Positions 52,806 through 63,704 of a DNA stretch of 64,000 bases are shown one piece after another. A model generated the notes under the pieces. The model ran no database searches. It was not told the origin of the DNA and saw only the letters and a program-made list of their open reading frames with translations. The translations under genes were made by a program, and so were the position numbers. The stretch is from Clostridia bacterium (GTDB taxonomy: Bacteria; Bacillota; Clostridia; Oscillospirales; CAG-272), in NCBI GenBank assembly GCA_017463485.1, contig JAFTPD010000006.1, forward strand, positions 1-64,000, in the 5' to 3' direction. How positions within the stretch are numbered: the stretch's first letter is position 1; every line of letters begins with the position of its first letter.

Positions 52806-53900
52806 TTATTTTTCCGCCGCAAGCTCAGCGTCGGTCATATTGAATACCTTGTAGTAAGCCGAGCCTCCGAGAAGGACGGTGATGGACATTCCCTCGGGAT
52901 TTGCGTAGTAATAATTGTAGTCGTTGAGTCCGCCGAGGCTTATATCAAAGGAATGGTCCTCCCATTCGATAACGATCTCATTCGTCGCTTCGTCAAGCAC
53001 GCGAGTTTTGGTGCGGTAATTGACCGTCATAGTTGCCTCGCCTACAATACCGTCGTCCGTTTTTTCAAAGCCGTATTCGGACAGCTTGCTCTCGTAAACG
53101 GAAACGCAGGAGAGGTATTCCATACCGGACACCAGCTTGGTAAGAGCTGTGGAAACGGCAGAGGGAATCTCAGTAAATTCGCCGCCATCTATCGAGCGGT
53201 GCCAGGTTCCGCTGACGGTGCTTTCGTCCTCTGGCTGAATAAACTGACATACCACCTCACGCTCGCCGTCGTTGTAAACGAGGGATACCATGCAATCCTC
53301 TGCGATCTCGGGAAAGGTGTCAAGGTAGACGAAGGATTCGACCGCCGTTTCAAGACCTGTGAACACGTCGGAGGATATGAGATATACCGTTTTTGTGTCG
53401 CCGTTGAGGCAAACGTAGTGGCAGGAGTTGTAGGAGTTGTATACACCAAAGGTGAGCGTCTGCTCTCCGTTTACGTTATCGCGCACGGTAACGTATTTTG
53501 TGGGCGCATCAAATCCGAAATTCTTGAGCTGCTTGTCGGTGGGGTTCTTTATCACCTGCGTAGAGGTGAGCTGGTTGAGGTTGGAGGCGAAGGTGGCAAT
53601 GATACCCTCGCGTAGCTTGATCTTGGTGTTTTCGTGCCAATACCACGTCAGATTATCCGAGCCTACCGAGAATTCAAGCTCCTCGGCAGTGCCGTCTTCG
53701 TCGTTGTCGTGAGTGTAGTTAAAGTAGTATATAGATGCCTCGTCAACGCTCATGACTATCACCTCGTTTGACTCGGTGGTCTCAAGCTCGTCTCCTTCCG
53801 CGTCGCGTATGCTGTTGACGACTGCCACCGCGGCAAGTCCCACGCACAGCAGTGCCAGCACGGCAAGAAGAATGAGTATGCGTAATGTTTTTTTATCCAT
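52806..53900 (-). CDS. DUF4340 domain-containing exported protein
   Basis: 364 residues. One N-terminal membrane segment (about 8-28) anchors an extracytoplasmic beta-rich region with the DUF4340 pattern (ATFASNLNQLTSTQVI, LKNFGFDAPTKYVTV, TLTFGVYNSYNSCHYVCLNG, VYLISSDVF). In other genomes DUF4340 proteins sit with GldF/GldG-type ABC genes, exactly as here. Its role in the complex is unknown. Last gene of the operon. Confidence 0.85.
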   Translation of the reverse strand: MDKKTLRILILLAVLALLCVGLAAVAVVNSIRDAEGDELETTESNEVIVMSVDEASIYYFNYTHDNDEDGTAEELEFSVGSDNLTWYWHENTKIKLREGIIATFASNLNQLTSTQVIKNPTDKQLKNFGFDAPTKYVTVRDNVNGEQTLTFGVYNSYNSCHYVCLNGDTKTVYLISSDVFTGLETAVESFVYLDTFPEIAEDCMVSLVYNDGEREVVCQFIQPEDESTVSGTWHRSIDGGEFTEIPSAVSTALTKLVSGMEYLSCVSVYESKLSEYGFEKTDDGIVGEATMTVNYRTKTRVLDEATNEIVIEWEDHSFDISLGGLNDYNYYYANPEGMSITVLLGGSAYYKVFNMTDAELAAEK

Positions 53901-53929
53901 AGATCACGGTTTCCTTTCCTTGTGCGCCG

Positions 53930-55489
53930 TTATCTTCTGCGGCGTTTGAACCAAATCACGAATCCGCAGGTCAGGATGACGAGAGGAATTACCGCTACGA
54001 TAATTATACCCCACGTGATTACCGAGCCGAGAGTGAGTCCGTCGAGGTAATCGCCCGAGACATTAGTGCCGGGGATGGACAGATATTCAGAGGAGAATAT
54101 CTCGCTCATCCAGCGCAGACCGTAGATGAAGTAATAGTAGTTACCGCCGTAGGATGCGGAAGCCTGATCGTCCGTCAGCGCATCCACCGAGCCGAGCCAC
54201 ATGAAGTAGGACGTGGTGTCGCTGTTTATCTTCTTGCTTGCGGCAACGCCCACGTTGTGAACGCTGTTCTCGGACAGACGGGTGTTGTCGTCCTCAATGG
54301 AAACTCGGAAGCCCTTGCTTGACGTATAGAACAGAGGATCTGCCGTAACGCCGCTTGGGAGCTTGTCGGATATTACGATAGAATGAGCATTGGGGAACTG
54401 TACGATATTACCGCTTGCCAGCAGGTCGTAGGTTACTTTGTGCGAGGTGGAAATGTCGGGGAGCAGAGTGCTTGTGTTTCCGTCGCTGTTGTGAGCGGAA
54501 TCGGAGTCGCGCACCATGCCTTCCTCTGCGGCGCATCCAAACAGTGCGCCAAGCTTCATCAGGTTCTTGTAGCCCGTGCAGGAGGGATCTGTAACAAGGC
54601 AGATCGAGCCGCCGCGGTTTACGAATGCCTCCAGCTTTGCGTACTGGCTGTCTGAAATGTCAGCCTTGGGCGCGAATATGACGATACAGTTTGCATCCTC
54701 GGGGATATCCGAGCTAAGCACCAGCGATTTTACCTCAAGGCTGGAGCTGGTCATGAACGCCTTCAGTGTTTCGGAGGGCTGGTTGAAGAACTTTTTGTCG
54801 CCCTCATTGTCAAGGATGTACGTCTGAGGAATACGCGAAACGGTAACGTAGTCGATAGCGCTTGTGATGAGTGTTTCAGCTTGGAAATACTGCTCGAAGT
54901 CGGTAATGTAGTAGCCGTAGGTTTCGGCAAAGTTCTGATATACCTGCAGGTATTCGGAATAGGTAAGCTTAACGTCGGTTTCCGAGTTTACCAAGCCGTT
55001 GTAGGTGGGACTCGCATAGTAGGTCATGGAGGAATAGTCTACTACTGTGGAGCGCTTGTCACTCTCCACGATAAGACTGCCGTTTGTCAGCGTAGCGTCG
55101 GTATACTTGCTGACGAAATTGGGGTTATCCAATGGGTCTACTATCTCGATCGTTATATTTTCGTTTGCCTCGGCGTATTTCTGAAGCAGGGTGTTGTATT
55201 GGTGGTCGATATCACTGTTTTCACAGATAGCGTATATGGTGATCGGAATGTCGATAACGGAAATGAAGTTTTCCGTTTTTGCGCTTATCTCCGTCCATTC
55301 GGTTTCGGTGGTGTCGAATATCGTGTATTCCTGAGGAAGGCTGTAAAGAATTACGTTTGCAACGATAATTACAGCGAGAACGAGAGCCGTGACGATAACG
55401 GAGTAAGAGCCGACCTTAGTGCGGCGTGCGCGGCTTTCCTTTGCAGGCGTCGCCACCGCATTTTTCTTGTTAGTATCTTTGTTAAACAT
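53930..55489 (-). CDS. GldG-like ABC-associated membrane protein
   Basis: 519 residues. Membrane segments at about 30-50 and about 490-510 flank a large extracytoplasmic domain (ITIYAICENSDIDHQYNTLLQKYAE, CIVIFAPKADISDSQYAKLEAFVNRGGSICLVTDPS), matching the GldG/ABC-type uncharacterised transport family. The C-terminus is RRRR. It lies between the ABC permease and DUF4340 genes. Confidence 0.85.
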   Translation of the reverse strand: MFNKDTNKKNAVATPAKESRARRTKVGSYSVIVTALVLAVIIVANVILYSLPQEYTIFDTTETEWTEISAKTENFISVIDIPITIYAICENSDIDHQYNTLLQKYAEANENITIEIVDPLDNPNFVSKYTDATLTNGSLIVESDKRSTVVDYSSMTYYASPTYNGLVNSETDVKLTYSEYLQVYQNFAETYGYYITDFEQYFQAETLITSAIDYVTVSRIPQTYILDNEGDKKFFNQPSETLKAFMTSSSLEVKSLVLSSDIPEDANCIVIFAPKADISDSQYAKLEAFVNRGGSICLVTDPSCTGYKNLMKLGALFGCAAEEGMVRDSDSAHNSDGNTSTLLPDISTSHKVTYDLLASGNIVQFPNAHSIVISDKLPSGVTADPLFYTSSKGFRVSIEDDNTRLSENSVHNVGVAASKKINSDTTSYFMWLGSVDALTDDQASASYGGNYYYFIYGLRWMSEIFSSEYLSIPGTNVSGDYLDGLTLGSVITWGIIIVAVIPLVILTCGFVIWFKRRRR

Positions 55490-55509
55490 AGCTTTTTATC
55501 CTCCGTACT

Positions 55510-56373
55510 TTAAGCCCAGCGTCTTTTGTCCATGGACTGGTTGGTCAGGAACACGAAGAAGACGATATGGGAGATAAGCGTACCGATAGCGGCGATATCA
55601 AAGAGTCCCGTCGTAATAGTTTCAAAGGACGTGAAGGGGGACGCCAGTGTGAGCACGGTGGGGAAGAGAGAATCCAGCATATCGGATGCAAAAATGAATA
55701 TCAGCGCGAAGGGAACGATAATAATCAGTCCTACCGCGAGGGCAACGTAAAGATTGCGCACGGTAAAGTAGGTAATAAGTCCCGCGATAATGCCCAGCAC
55801 CGCAAATCCGATAAAGGAAGCGAGCGCCGACGAGGGGATAAAGGACGCTATGGTGTTAAGCGAGAACAGCGCAAAGGTTGCGGCTATTCCGATAACGGCG
55901 GCAATTACCTGACTTTCCGTCAGAGCGGAAAGGAACTGACACATGGCGATAAGCGCCGCGCCGAGAAGGAAAAATCCGAGGATTGATGTGTACGTAGTCA
56001 CGTAATTTATCTCTCCGTAAAGACCGAGGACAAGCGGATAGAGAGATATCAGCGCAACGGGAATCGCGTAGACGGTGAGCAGTGCAAGATACTTTCCGAT
56101 AACGATGCTTGACGTTTTAACGGGAAGCGTGAGCAGGAACATATCCGTCTTGTTATGTCTGTCCTCTGCCATAGAGCGCATGCAAAGCACGGGAACGATA
56201 AGTATAAGGATTATCTCGGACGTATACAGCGTGTACGCCACGCTGGAGCTGAGCCCGTAGAGGTTGTTGGTGAACACCATAAATCCTGCGAAAAGTAAGA
56301 GGATGCCGATAAAGAGCATGCCCGTGATGCCGTGGAAATAGGCTTTAAGCTCGCGTTTGTAAATAGCCAACAT
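55510..56373 (-). CDS. ABC-2 type permease (GldF-like)
   Basis: 287 residues with six hydrophobic segments; the N-terminal MLAIYKRELKAYF and the first loop MRSMAEDRHNKTDMFLLTLP are typical of ABC-2/GldF permeases. It begins one base after the ATPase stop, so the two are tightly coupled. Likely part of an exporter or envelope complex; no gliding genes are present, so a motility role is not implied. Confidence 0.88.
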   Translation of the reverse strand: MLAIYKRELKAYFHGITGMLFIGILLLFAGFMVFTNNLYGLSSSVAYTLYTSEIILILIVPVLCMRSMAEDRHNKTDMFLLTLPVKTSSIVIGKYLALLTVYAIPVALISLYPLVLGLYGEINYVTTYTSILGFFLLGAALIAMCQFLSALTESQVIAAVIGIAATFALFSLNTIASFIPSSALASFIGFAVLGIIAGLITYFTVRNLYVALAVGLIIIVPFALIFIFASDMLDSLFPTVLTLASPFTSFETITTGLFDIAAIGTLISHIVFFVFLTNQSMDKRRWA

Positions 56374-56374
56374 A

Positions 56375-57361
56375 TTAGCGCGCCTCCTTCTTCTTTTTCT
56401 TGCTGTCCTCGACGGGATCGGTGTCGTCGGTCAGCGAGAGGAATATGCTCTCAAGCGACATTTCCTTCTGCTCCATGGAAATAACAGCATACTTCTTTTC
56501 CGCCATAGCGAAGAAGATAGCATCGCGCAGATCCTCGGAGGAGGTGACGGTAACGGTAAGCTGTACAGCACCGGGCGTCTTGTCGAGGCTGCTTGAGTCG
56601 TATGCCACGTCGGATACGCCCTCAATAGCGAGGAGTGCCTCACGCACGCCCTCCATATCTCCCTTGACGGTGATGGAGATATCCTTTGTGGGCGTTACGC
56701 TGGCTTCAAGGCAGGAGATGTCGTCGTCGGCGACCACACGTCCGTTGGAGATAATGATAACGTGATCGCAAACAGCGCTTATCTCTGCAAGAATATGGCT
56801 GGAAACGATAACGGTCTTTTTCTCGCCGAGGCGGCGGATAAGATCGCGTATCTCGATTATCTGTTTGGGGTCAAGACCGACGGTAGGCTCGTCCAGAATG
56901 ATTATGTCGGGGTTGCCGAGCATGGTCTGTGCAATACCCACTCTCTGCTTGTAGCCCTTGGAGAGATTTTTGATAAGGCGGTCGCGGACTCCGACGATTC
57001 CCGTCAGTACCATTACCTCGCTTACCTGACGGAGTACGCTCTCCGAGTCAACACCCTTTGCCTCTGCTACGAAGGTAAGGTATTCGTAGGGAGTCATATC
57101 GGGAAACAGGGGCGGTATCTCAGGCAGATAACCGATCTGCCGTTTTACCTCTATGGGATTTTCAAGAATATCGTATCCGTTTACGGTCACCGTTCCCTCG
57201 GTAGGGGCAAGGCAACCCGTGATAATATTCATGGTGGTGGATTTACCTGCACCGTTAGGTCCGAGCAGGCCGTATATCCTTCCGTTTCGGATCTTGAAGC
57301 TTACGTTGTCGACTGCCGTGCAGGCGCCGTACCGCTTCGTCAGATTTGTGACTTCAATCAA
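56375..57361 (-). CDS. ABC transporter ATPase (GldA-like)
   Basis: 328 residues. Walker A GPNGAGKST near 38, Q-loop near 80, signature LSKGYKQRVGIAQTML, Walker B IIILDEPTVGLD, H-loop SSHIL; the last 110 residues form the DUF4162-like C-terminal part, ending KKKKKEAR. The start is TTG 57361, eight bases after GGAGG; longer frames reach the promoter. First gene of the operon ATPase-permease-GldG-DUF4340. Confidence 0.9.
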   Translation of the reverse strand: MIEVTNLTKRYGACTAVDNVSFKIRNGRIYGLLGPNGAGKSTTMNIITGCLAPTEGTVTVNGYDILENPIEVKRQIGYLPEIPPLFPDMTPYEYLTFVAEAKGVDSESVLRQVSEVMVLTGIVGVRDRLIKNLSKGYKQRVGIAQTMLGNPDIIILDEPTVGLDPKQIIEIRDLIRRLGEKKTVIVSSHILAEISAVCDHVIIISNGRVVADDDISCLEASVTPTKDISITVKGDMEGVREALLAIEGVSDVAYDSSSLDKTPGAVQLTVTVTSSEDLRDAIFFAMAEKKYAVISMEQKEMSLESIFLSLTDDTDPVEDSKKKKKEAR

Positions 57362-57424
57362 GAGCTTGTCCTCCGTTTTAAATCGTTTGGTCTGCAAAAT
57401 ACCGTCATGCAGACATACATTGTT

Positions 57425-57454
57425 ATTATATATCATAACCCCCCAAGGTGTCAA
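57425..57454 (-). promoter_or_regulatory. Promoter of the ABC/GldG operon
   Basis: Minus-strand TTGACA (57454-57449), 18 bases, TATAAT (57430-57425). Confidence 0.82.
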
Positions 57455-57543
57455 GAGCCTGATGTTAATTTGATGGTTTTTTGATTATTTTTCGTGAAAT
57501 TGACTAAAATATGTTTTATGGTTGGAAAATATTGATAACTGCA

Positions 57544-57572
57544 TTGACAGAACATAATATTTGTGATATAAT
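57544..57572 (+). promoter_or_regulatory. Consensus promoter of the glycogen operon
   Basis: TTGACA (57544-57549), 17 bases, TATAAT (57567-57572), 40 bases before glgB. Confidence 0.9.
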
Positions 57573-57611
57573 ACAATAAACAGGGCAAAAACCCGAAAGG
57601 AATTGTGTCGT

Positions 57612-59657
57612 ATGATGATAAACGAAGCAAAAAATACCACAAAAAAGTCAAAAAATGTAAAAAACGACGCAACTGTCGCGCCGCTCGCCGTCCCAAACGA
57701 GCTGGACCGCTATCTGTTCCACGAGGGTAACGCCAGACACGCGCACGATTATATGGGTGCGCACCGTCAAAGGACGGAGAATGGCGAGGTGGTCGCGTTC
57801 AGGGTCTGGGCGCCTCACGCCCGCGAGGTGTACGTCACGGGCGACTTCTGCCATTGGGCTTACGGCGAGCGGATGGAGAGGATAACCGCGCCGGGAATTT
57901 TCGAGCTGAAGCTTGACGGGACGCGGATAAATGACGGCAGTGCCTACAAATACAGAATAATCACCCGCGACGGCGGGGAGCTGCTCAAGGCAGACCCTTA
58001 CGGCTTTATGATGGAAACGCCGCCCGCAACTGCTACTCTGCTTTACGACGTGGAGGGCTACGAGTGGGGGGACGACGAGTGGCTGAAAAAGCGAAAAAAG
58101 CAAGCCGCAAAGCAAAAAGAGCTACCCATGAATATATACGAGCTGCATCTCGGCTCGTGGAAGCGGCACTACGATAACTCCACCTACACTTATAGACAGA
58201 TGGCGGATGCGCTTGTGCCGTATATCAAGGAGATGGGCTATACCCACGTTGAGCTTATGCCTGTAATGGAGCATCCATTTGACGGCTCGTGGGGATATCA
58301 GATATGCGGATATTACGCACCCACCTCGCGTTTCGGAACGCCGAAGGATTTTATGTATTTCATGGACGTTATGCACCAAAACGGTATCGGAGTTATCCTC
58401 GACTGGGTGCCCGCGCATTTTCCCAAGGATGCGCACGGACTTTACCGCTTTGACGGCGAGCCCGTGTACGAATATACCGAGCCGACAAAGCAGGAAAATC
58501 GCGGCTGGGGAACGTGCTGTCTGGACGTCGGCAGATACGAGGTAAAGGCGTTCCTTATATCAAACGCCTATTATTGGATAGAAAAATACCACGCCGACGG
58601 CTTGAGAGTTGACGCGGTGGCGTCCATGCTCTACCTCGACTACGACAGAGGTCAAGGAGAATGGAAGCCGAATAAATACGGCGACAGGGGAAATATCGAG
58701 GCGATCGAGTTTTTCCGTGCGCTCAACGGAGCATTGGCAGAGGACCATCCCGACGTTATTACGGTGGCGGAGGAATCCACCTCTTGGGCGAATATAACCC
58801 GATTTGACGAGGGCGGACTTGGCTTCACCTACAAGTGGAATATGGGTTGGATGAACGATACTCTGCGTTACGTCAAGGAGGATCCCATCTTCCGCAAGCA
58901 CCATCACGGTATGCTGTCGCATATTCCCAGCTACGCCTTCGACGAGAATTTCATTCTGCCTATCTCGCACGACGAGGTGGTGCATCTAAAAAAATCCTTT
59001 ATCGACAAAATGCCGGGCGACTATTGGCAGAAGTTTGCGGGGGCGAGAGTGTTCGCCGCATTTATGATGACGCACCCGGGACGCAAGCTGTGGTTCATGG
59101 GAGCTGAGATAGGTCAGTTCGGCGAGTGGAACTATAAGCGAGAGCTGGATTGGTTCCTACTCGGCTTTGACAGCCACGCCAAGCTGCACGAATATTTCAA
59201 GGCTATCAATAAATTTTATCTTGATACCCCCGCATTGTGGGATAATGAAACGAATGAAAAGTCCTTCCGTTGGATAGATGCGAACAACGCCTCTCAAAGC
59301 GTGCTTATCTTCCGCCGTGTCGCCAAAAACGGCGACGAGATAGTGGTGCTGCATAACTTTACACCCGTGGCGTATGAGGATTATCTTGTGGCGGTGGCGC
59401 ACGACGGAGATTATACCGAGGTGTTCAATTCCGATGACGAGAGCTTCGGCGGCAGCGGAGTTACCAATAAGGGCGCGGTGCTGTCTGCAGTTCCCGTGTT
59501 GTACGGAGGGCATAATTTTGCCGTGCGGATGCGAGTTCCGCCGCTTGGTTGCGTGATCCTGTCCCCGATAAAGCGCCCCGTGGGAAAGGGCAAAAAGACA
59601 TCACTGAAAAAAAAGGGTGACAAGCCCCAAGAATATGAGGAGGAAATCAGGATATGA
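57612..59657 (+). CDS. glgB: 1,4-alpha-glucan branching enzyme
   Basis: 681 residues. An N-terminal CBM48 (about 40-140, [18 protein letters not shown]) precedes the GH13 barrel with regions [17 protein letters not shown] (nucleophile Asp), VAEES (acid Glu) and SHDEV, and a C-terminal beta domain. A basic tail ([13 protein letters not shown]) is added at the end. It makes alpha-1,6 branches in glycogen. ATG 57612 or 57615 follows GAAAGGA. The stop overlaps the glgC start (ATGA). Confidence 0.93.
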   Translation: MMINEAKNTTKKSKNVKNDATVAPLAVPNELDRYLFHEGNARHAHDYMGAHRQRTENGEVVAFRVWAPHAREVYVTGDFCHWAYGERMERITAPGIFELKLDGTRINDGSAYKYRIITRDGGELLKADPYGFMMETPPATATLLYDVEGYEWGDDEWLKKRKKQAAKQKELPMNIYELHLGSWKRHYDNSTYTYRQMADALVPYIKEMGYTHVELMPVMEHPFDGSWGYQICGYYAPTSRFGTPKDFMYFMDVMHQNGIGVILDWVPAHFPKDAHGLYRFDGEPVYEYTEPTKQENRGWGTCCLDVGRYEVKAFLISNAYYWIEKYHADGLRVDAVASMLYLDYDRGQGEWKPNKYGDRGNIEAIEFFRALNGALAEDHPDVITVAEESTSWANITRFDEGGLGFTYKWNMGWMNDTLRYVKEDPIFRKHHHGMLSHIPSYAFDENFILPISHDEVVHLKKSFIDKMPGDYWQKFAGARVFAAFMMTHPGRKLWFMGAEIGQFGEWNYKRELDWFLLGFDSHAKLHEYFKAINKFYLDTPALWDNETNEKSFRWIDANNASQSVLIFRRVAKNGDEIVVLHNFTPVAYEDYLVAVAHDGDYTEVFNSDDESFGGSGVTNKGAVLSAVPVLYGGHNFAVRMRVPPLGCVILSPIKRPVGKGKKTSLKKKGDKPQEYEEEIRI

Positions 59658-60838
59658 TTTTCAGAAAAAAAGAATGCGTTGCCATGCTTCTTGCAGGCGG
59701 ACAAGGCTCGCGTCTTTACGCGCTTACCACAAAGACCGCTAAGCCCGCGGTATCCTTCGGCGGCAAATACCGAATTATCGACTTCACTCTCTCAAACTGC
59801 GTTAACTCCGGCTTTGATACGGTGGGTGTTCTCACCCAGTATCAGCCGCTGGTGCTTAACGAGTACATAGGCAACGGTCTGCCTTGGGACCTCGACCGCG
59901 CGTTTGGCGGTGTCAAGATCCTGCCGCCCTATCAGGGACACGACGGTGCGGATTGGTATAAGGGAACGGCTAACGCCATATATCAGAACCTCGCGTTTAT
60001 CAACAGATATGACGCGGATTACGTGCTTATCCTGTCGGGCGACCATATTTACAAGATGGATTACAGCAAGATGCTGGACTTCCATAAGTCCACGGGCGCG
60101 GATTGTACCATAGCCGTTATCGACGTGCCGATCGAGGAGGCAAGCCGCTTCGGTATCATGAGTACAAACGAGGACAATTCCATCTACAAGTTCAGTGAAA
60201 AGCCGAAGAACCCCGACAGCACCAAGGCGTCGATGGGTATTTACATATTCAACCGCAAGAAGCTGGCGGATTATCTTATCGCGGATGAAAACGATCCGAA
60301 TTCCTCCAACGATTTCGGAAAGAATATCATTCCCGCTATGCTTGCAAACGGCGAGCGGATGTATGCTTATCCCTTTGAGGGCTATTGGAAGGACGTTGGA
60401 ACTATCTCCTCCTTGTGGGAGGCGAACATGGACCTTCTCGGCTCGACTCCCGCGCTCAATCTGAACGACGAGAGCTGGAGAATTTTTGCGCGGCACAGCG
60501 CGTCCGCTCCGCAGTACGTGGGAGACAGCGCGGTGATCGAAAACAGCAATATCACCGAGGGCTGTGAGATATACGGAACGGTAAAGAACAGCGTTCTCGG
60601 TACGGGCGTGAAGGTCATGGCAGGCGCACACGTTGAGGATTCCGTTATCTTCGGTGATTGCGTTATCGGCGAGGGCGCGACGGTGAAGTATTCCATTATC
60701 GACACGGGCGTTACCGTTGGTGCGGGCGCTTCTGTCGGTGGCGAGCGCGGCGACGGCGCGGAAATTGCCGTTGTGGGCGCTGATATTGAGATAGCGGCAG
60801 GCGCTACCGTCGAGGCGGGCGCTATGCTTTCGGAATAA
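59654..60838 (+). CDS. glgC: Glucose-1-phosphate adenylyltransferase, catalytic
   Basis: 394 residues. The catalytic loop [11 protein letters not shown] (about 14-24), [11 protein letters not shown], and GDHIYKMDY (metal Asp) are intact, followed by a left-handed beta-helix of hexapeptide repeats (about 290-390). It forms ADP-glucose from ATP and glucose-1-phosphate. It overlaps glgB by four bases and precedes glgD, the regulatory paralogue, as in other Firmicutes. Confidence 0.94.
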   Translation: MIFRKKECVAMLLAGGQGSRLYALTTKTAKPAVSFGGKYRIIDFTLSNCVNSGFDTVGVLTQYQPLVLNEYIGNGLPWDLDRAFGGVKILPPYQGHDGADWYKGTANAIYQNLAFINRYDADYVLILSGDHIYKMDYSKMLDFHKSTGADCTIAVIDVPIEEASRFGIMSTNEDNSIYKFSEKPKNPDSTKASMGIYIFNRKKLADYLIADENDPNSSNDFGKNIIPAMLANGERMYAYPFEGYWKDVGTISSLWEANMDLLGSTPALNLNDESWRIFARHSASAPQYVGDSAVIENSNITEGCEIYGTVKNSVLGTGVKVMAGAHVEDSVIFGDCVIGEGATVKYSIIDTGVTVGAGASVGGERGDGAEIAVVGADIEIAAGATVEAGAMLSE

Positions 60839-60851
60839 GGGGGCGATAATT

Positions 60852-61985
60852 ATGACAGCAGCAGGATTGATTTTTTCCAATATACACGATCGCAGTATAC
60901 CTGAGCTTACCCGTCTGCGTACAATGGCGAGCGTGCCCTACGGCGGCAGATACCGTCTTATCGACTTCGCGCTTTCCAATATGGTAAATTCGGGAATCAC
61001 CAAAATAGGCGTTATCACGCACTATAATTATCAGTCGCTTCTCGACCATATCGGCACGGGAAAGGACTGGGATCTTGCACGCCGCTCTGGCGGTATCAAG
61101 ATACTTCCTCCTTACATAACCGCGTATGAAAACAGCGCGTCAAATAAGGTCTACACCTCAAGACTTGAGGCTATGATGGGCGCGGCTCATTTCATCAACC
61201 GTTGCACCGAGGACTATATCGTACTGTCGGACTGCGATGTCATCTGCAATATCGATCTCTCCGACGTTATCGAGGCTCACGCGCAAAGTGGAGCTGACGT
61301 TACCTTCGTTACCAAGCGAGTGGACGCTGAAAAGACTATACTTGGCGAGCAGACGGCGCTTATTACCGCTGACAAAAACGGCAGAGTAATAGATTTTACC
61401 GAGGGAAAGCCCTCCAAGGGTATCGTGAATATCTGTACCAATATTATGGTAATGAAGCGCGCGTATCTCAGCGCGACCATTGCGGATGCGGCGGCTCACG
61501 GATATACCAGCTTCTTCAAGGACATTATTTCCCGTTCACTCACCCGTGCAAACTACCGCACGTATGAGTATGACGGCTGGTATGCGTGCATAGGCTCGCT
61601 TGCAAGCTATTTCGATTGCTCCATGCAGCTGCTTACCGACTCTGCCCGCACGGCTCTGTTCGGTCAGAAGAATCGCCCCGTGCTTACTAAGGTGCGTAAC
61701 TCCGCGCCTACCAAGTACTGTGAAGGCTCGGCAATTAAAAATTCTCTCGTGGCTGACGGATGCGTAATTGAAGGAACGGTGGAAAATTCCATCATCTTCC
61801 GCGGTGTTAAGGTAGGAAAGGGAACGGTAGTCAAAAACTCCATTCTGCTTCAGGATACCTACGTCGGATCGGATGCAAGCCTTAACTGCGTGATCACGGA
61901 TAAAAACGTAGTTATTCGCGACGGCAGAAACCTTTCTGGACACGAAAGCATGCCCTTCTTTATCGGCAAGGGCGGCTCGGTCTGA
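60852..61985 (+). CDS. glgD: Glucose-1-phosphate adenylyltransferase subunit GlgD
   Basis: 377 residues, homologous to GlgC, but the N-terminal pyrophosphorylase loop is replaced by GLIFSNIHDRSIPELT, without the GGxGSRL signature. The rest (YGGRYRLIDFALSNMVNSGI, beta-helix end) is conserved. In Firmicutes GlgD is an inactive partner that raises GlgC activity. It starts 13 bases after glgC with GGGGGCG before the ATG. Confidence 0.92.
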   Translation: MTAAGLIFSNIHDRSIPELTRLRTMASVPYGGRYRLIDFALSNMVNSGITKIGVITHYNYQSLLDHIGTGKDWDLARRSGGIKILPPYITAYENSASNKVYTSRLEAMMGAAHFINRCTEDYIVLSDCDVICNIDLSDVIEAHAQSGADVTFVTKRVDAEKTILGEQTALITADKNGRVIDFTEGKPSKGIVNICTNIMVMKRAYLSATIADAAAHGYTSFFKDIISRSLTRANYRTYEYDGWYACIGSLASYFDCSMQLLTDSARTALFGQKNRPVLTKVRNSAPTKYCEGSAIKNSLVADGCVIEGTVENSIIFRGVKVGKGTVVKNSILLQDTYVGSDASLNCVITDKNVVIRDGRNLSGHESMPFFIGKGGSV

Positions 61986-62006
61986 TGATCCGAGGAGGAC
62001 GTTCCA

Positions 62007-63455
62007 ATGACCTGTAAGAAAATATTATTTGTGGGCGCAGAGGTAATGCCCTTTGCCGCAACGGGCGGACTTGGGGACGTTATGGGCTCTCTGCCGGCGG
62101 CACTGAAGGCAAAGTACGGTGAAAATACCGACGTGCGCGTTATTATGCCACTATACGACACGGTGAAGCCGGAAGTGCGCGCCGAGATGAAGCGAGAGGT
62201 GGAATTTAACGTAAAGCTGTCCTGGCGTAACCTTTATTGCGGACTTTACAGCCTTGAGCGCGACGGAGTTATATTCTATTTCGTGGATAACGAATATTAC
62301 TTCAAGCGCGGCGCGCTGTACGGACATTTTGACGACGGCGAGCGCTATGCGTATTTCTGCAAGGCGGTAATGACAGCCATGTCCACTCTCCGCTTTTACC
62401 CCGACGTGCTTCACGCCAACGATTGGCAGGCGGCGTTGTCGGTGATATATCTGCACACGCAGTACAAATACCGTCCCGAGTATGCGAATATCAAGACGGT
62501 ATTCACCATACATAATATCGAGTATCAGGGAAAATACGATTTCGGTATTTTGCAGGACGTGTTTGACGTGTCGCCCCAGTATTATACGACTATGGAGTAC
62601 GGCGGAGCGATAAATCTCGTCAAGGCGGCGATAAGCTGTGCCGACAGAGTTTCCACCGTAAGCCCCACCTATGCCAAGGAGATAATGACCCCCGAGTACG
62701 CTCACGGGCTCCATTATATTCTGCGTGCGGAGGCAGGCAAGGTCTGCGGAATACTCAACGGTATCGACACGGGATATTATAATCCCGAAGCCGACAGCGA
62801 TATTCCCGTAAACTACAACGCGGACAGTATCGAACGCAAGAAGGAAAATAAGCTTGCTCTGCAAAGAGAAAACGGCATGCCCGAGGATGCGGATGCGCCT
62901 ATGATGGCGGTCATTTCCAGACTTGCCTCTCATAAGGGCATCGATATTATCAGCGAAATGCTTGACAGATTGCTCTCCCGTTATCCAAGAGCGCAGTTTG
63001 TTGTGCTTGGCACGGGCGAGCGCCAGTACGAGGATTATTTCCGCGGACTTGAAGCGCGCTTTGGTGGCAGAGTGCGTGCGTTTATCACCTATAACCGCGC
63101 ACTGTCCAAGAAGATATATGCCGCGGCGGATATCTTCCTCATGCCCTCCCAGAGTGAGCCTTGCGGACTGTCGCAGATGATAGCCGCACGCTACGGAGCT
63201 ATTCCCGTGGTGCGCGAAACAGGCGGACTTTACGACTCCATTCAGCCGTATTACGAGGACGAAAACGGTATGCACGGCAACGGATTTACCTTTTCTAACT
63301 ACCTCGCCGGTGAGCTTGAGGAAAGAGCCTCTGCTGCTTTGGAGCTGTATAACGACAAGGAGAAATTCACCTGCCTTGTGCGCCGCGCTATGACCACCGA
63401 TTTCTCGTGGGATGCGTCTGCGGAAAAATATATGGAGATGTATAACGGTCTGTGA
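62007..63455 (+). CDS. glgA: Glycogen synthase (GT5)
   Basis: 482 residues. N-terminal GT5 domain with AEVMPFAATGGLGDV (the usual KxGGL is ATGGL, as often in Clostridia), HANDWQAAL, and C-terminal GT domain with ISRLASHKGIDII, SEPCGLSQMIA and YGAIPVVRETGGL. It extends alpha-1,4-glucan from ADP-glucose. GAGGAGG precedes the ATG; 21 bases after glgD. Last gene of the glycogen operon. Confidence 0.94.
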   Translation: MTCKKILFVGAEVMPFAATGGLGDVMGSLPAALKAKYGENTDVRVIMPLYDTVKPEVRAEMKREVEFNVKLSWRNLYCGLYSLERDGVIFYFVDNEYYFKRGALYGHFDDGERYAYFCKAVMTAMSTLRFYPDVLHANDWQAALSVIYLHTQYKYRPEYANIKTVFTIHNIEYQGKYDFGILQDVFDVSPQYYTTMEYGGAINLVKAAISCADRVSTVSPTYAKEIMTPEYAHGLHYILRAEAGKVCGILNGIDTGYYNPEADSDIPVNYNADSIERKKENKLALQRENGMPEDADAPMMAVISRLASHKGIDIISEMLDRLLSRYPRAQFVVLGTGERQYEDYFRGLEARFGGRVRAFITYNRALSKKIYAAADIFLMPSQSEPCGLSQMIAARYGAIPVVRETGGLYDSIQPYYEDENGMHGNGFTFSNYLAGELEERASAALELYNDKEKFTCLVRRAMTTDFSWDASAEKYMEMYNGL

Positions 63456-63499
63456 TGCTCAAAAAGCTATAGACCGCAACTGAAAAAGGATGATGAAAC

Positions 63500-63525
63500 G
63501 GGGCTGTCGCAAAAGCGACAGCCCC
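63500..63525 (+). terminator. Hairpin after the glycogen operon
   Basis: Perfect 11-base stem GGGGCTGTCGC / GCGACAGCCCC with an AAAA loop. No T run follows, so terminator strength is uncertain. Confidence 0.6.
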
Positions 63526-63576
63526 TCGAAAATGACCGCAAAGGCTAAGCAAATTTCCAAAAAATCAAAAAAATTA

Positions 63577-63605
63577 TTGCAGAATTAACAAAAATCTGTT
63601 ATAAT
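63577..63605 (+). promoter_or_regulatory. Promoter of the glycosyltransferase gene
   Basis: TTGCAG (63577-63582), 17 bases, TATAAT (63600-63605). Confidence 0.75.
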
Positions 63606-63704
63606 AGAATCAAAAGGTAAACAATTATCGGGTATAATTAGATAAGGAATAACACAGCGGAAACGGAAATTTGTATAAAACACAAGCAAAATAAGGAGTT
63701 TCTT

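Noticed and set aside
57362-57454. Upstream TTG start for the ABC ATPase
   Set aside because: It coincides with the -35 box TTGACA, and GGAGG sits just before TTG 57361.
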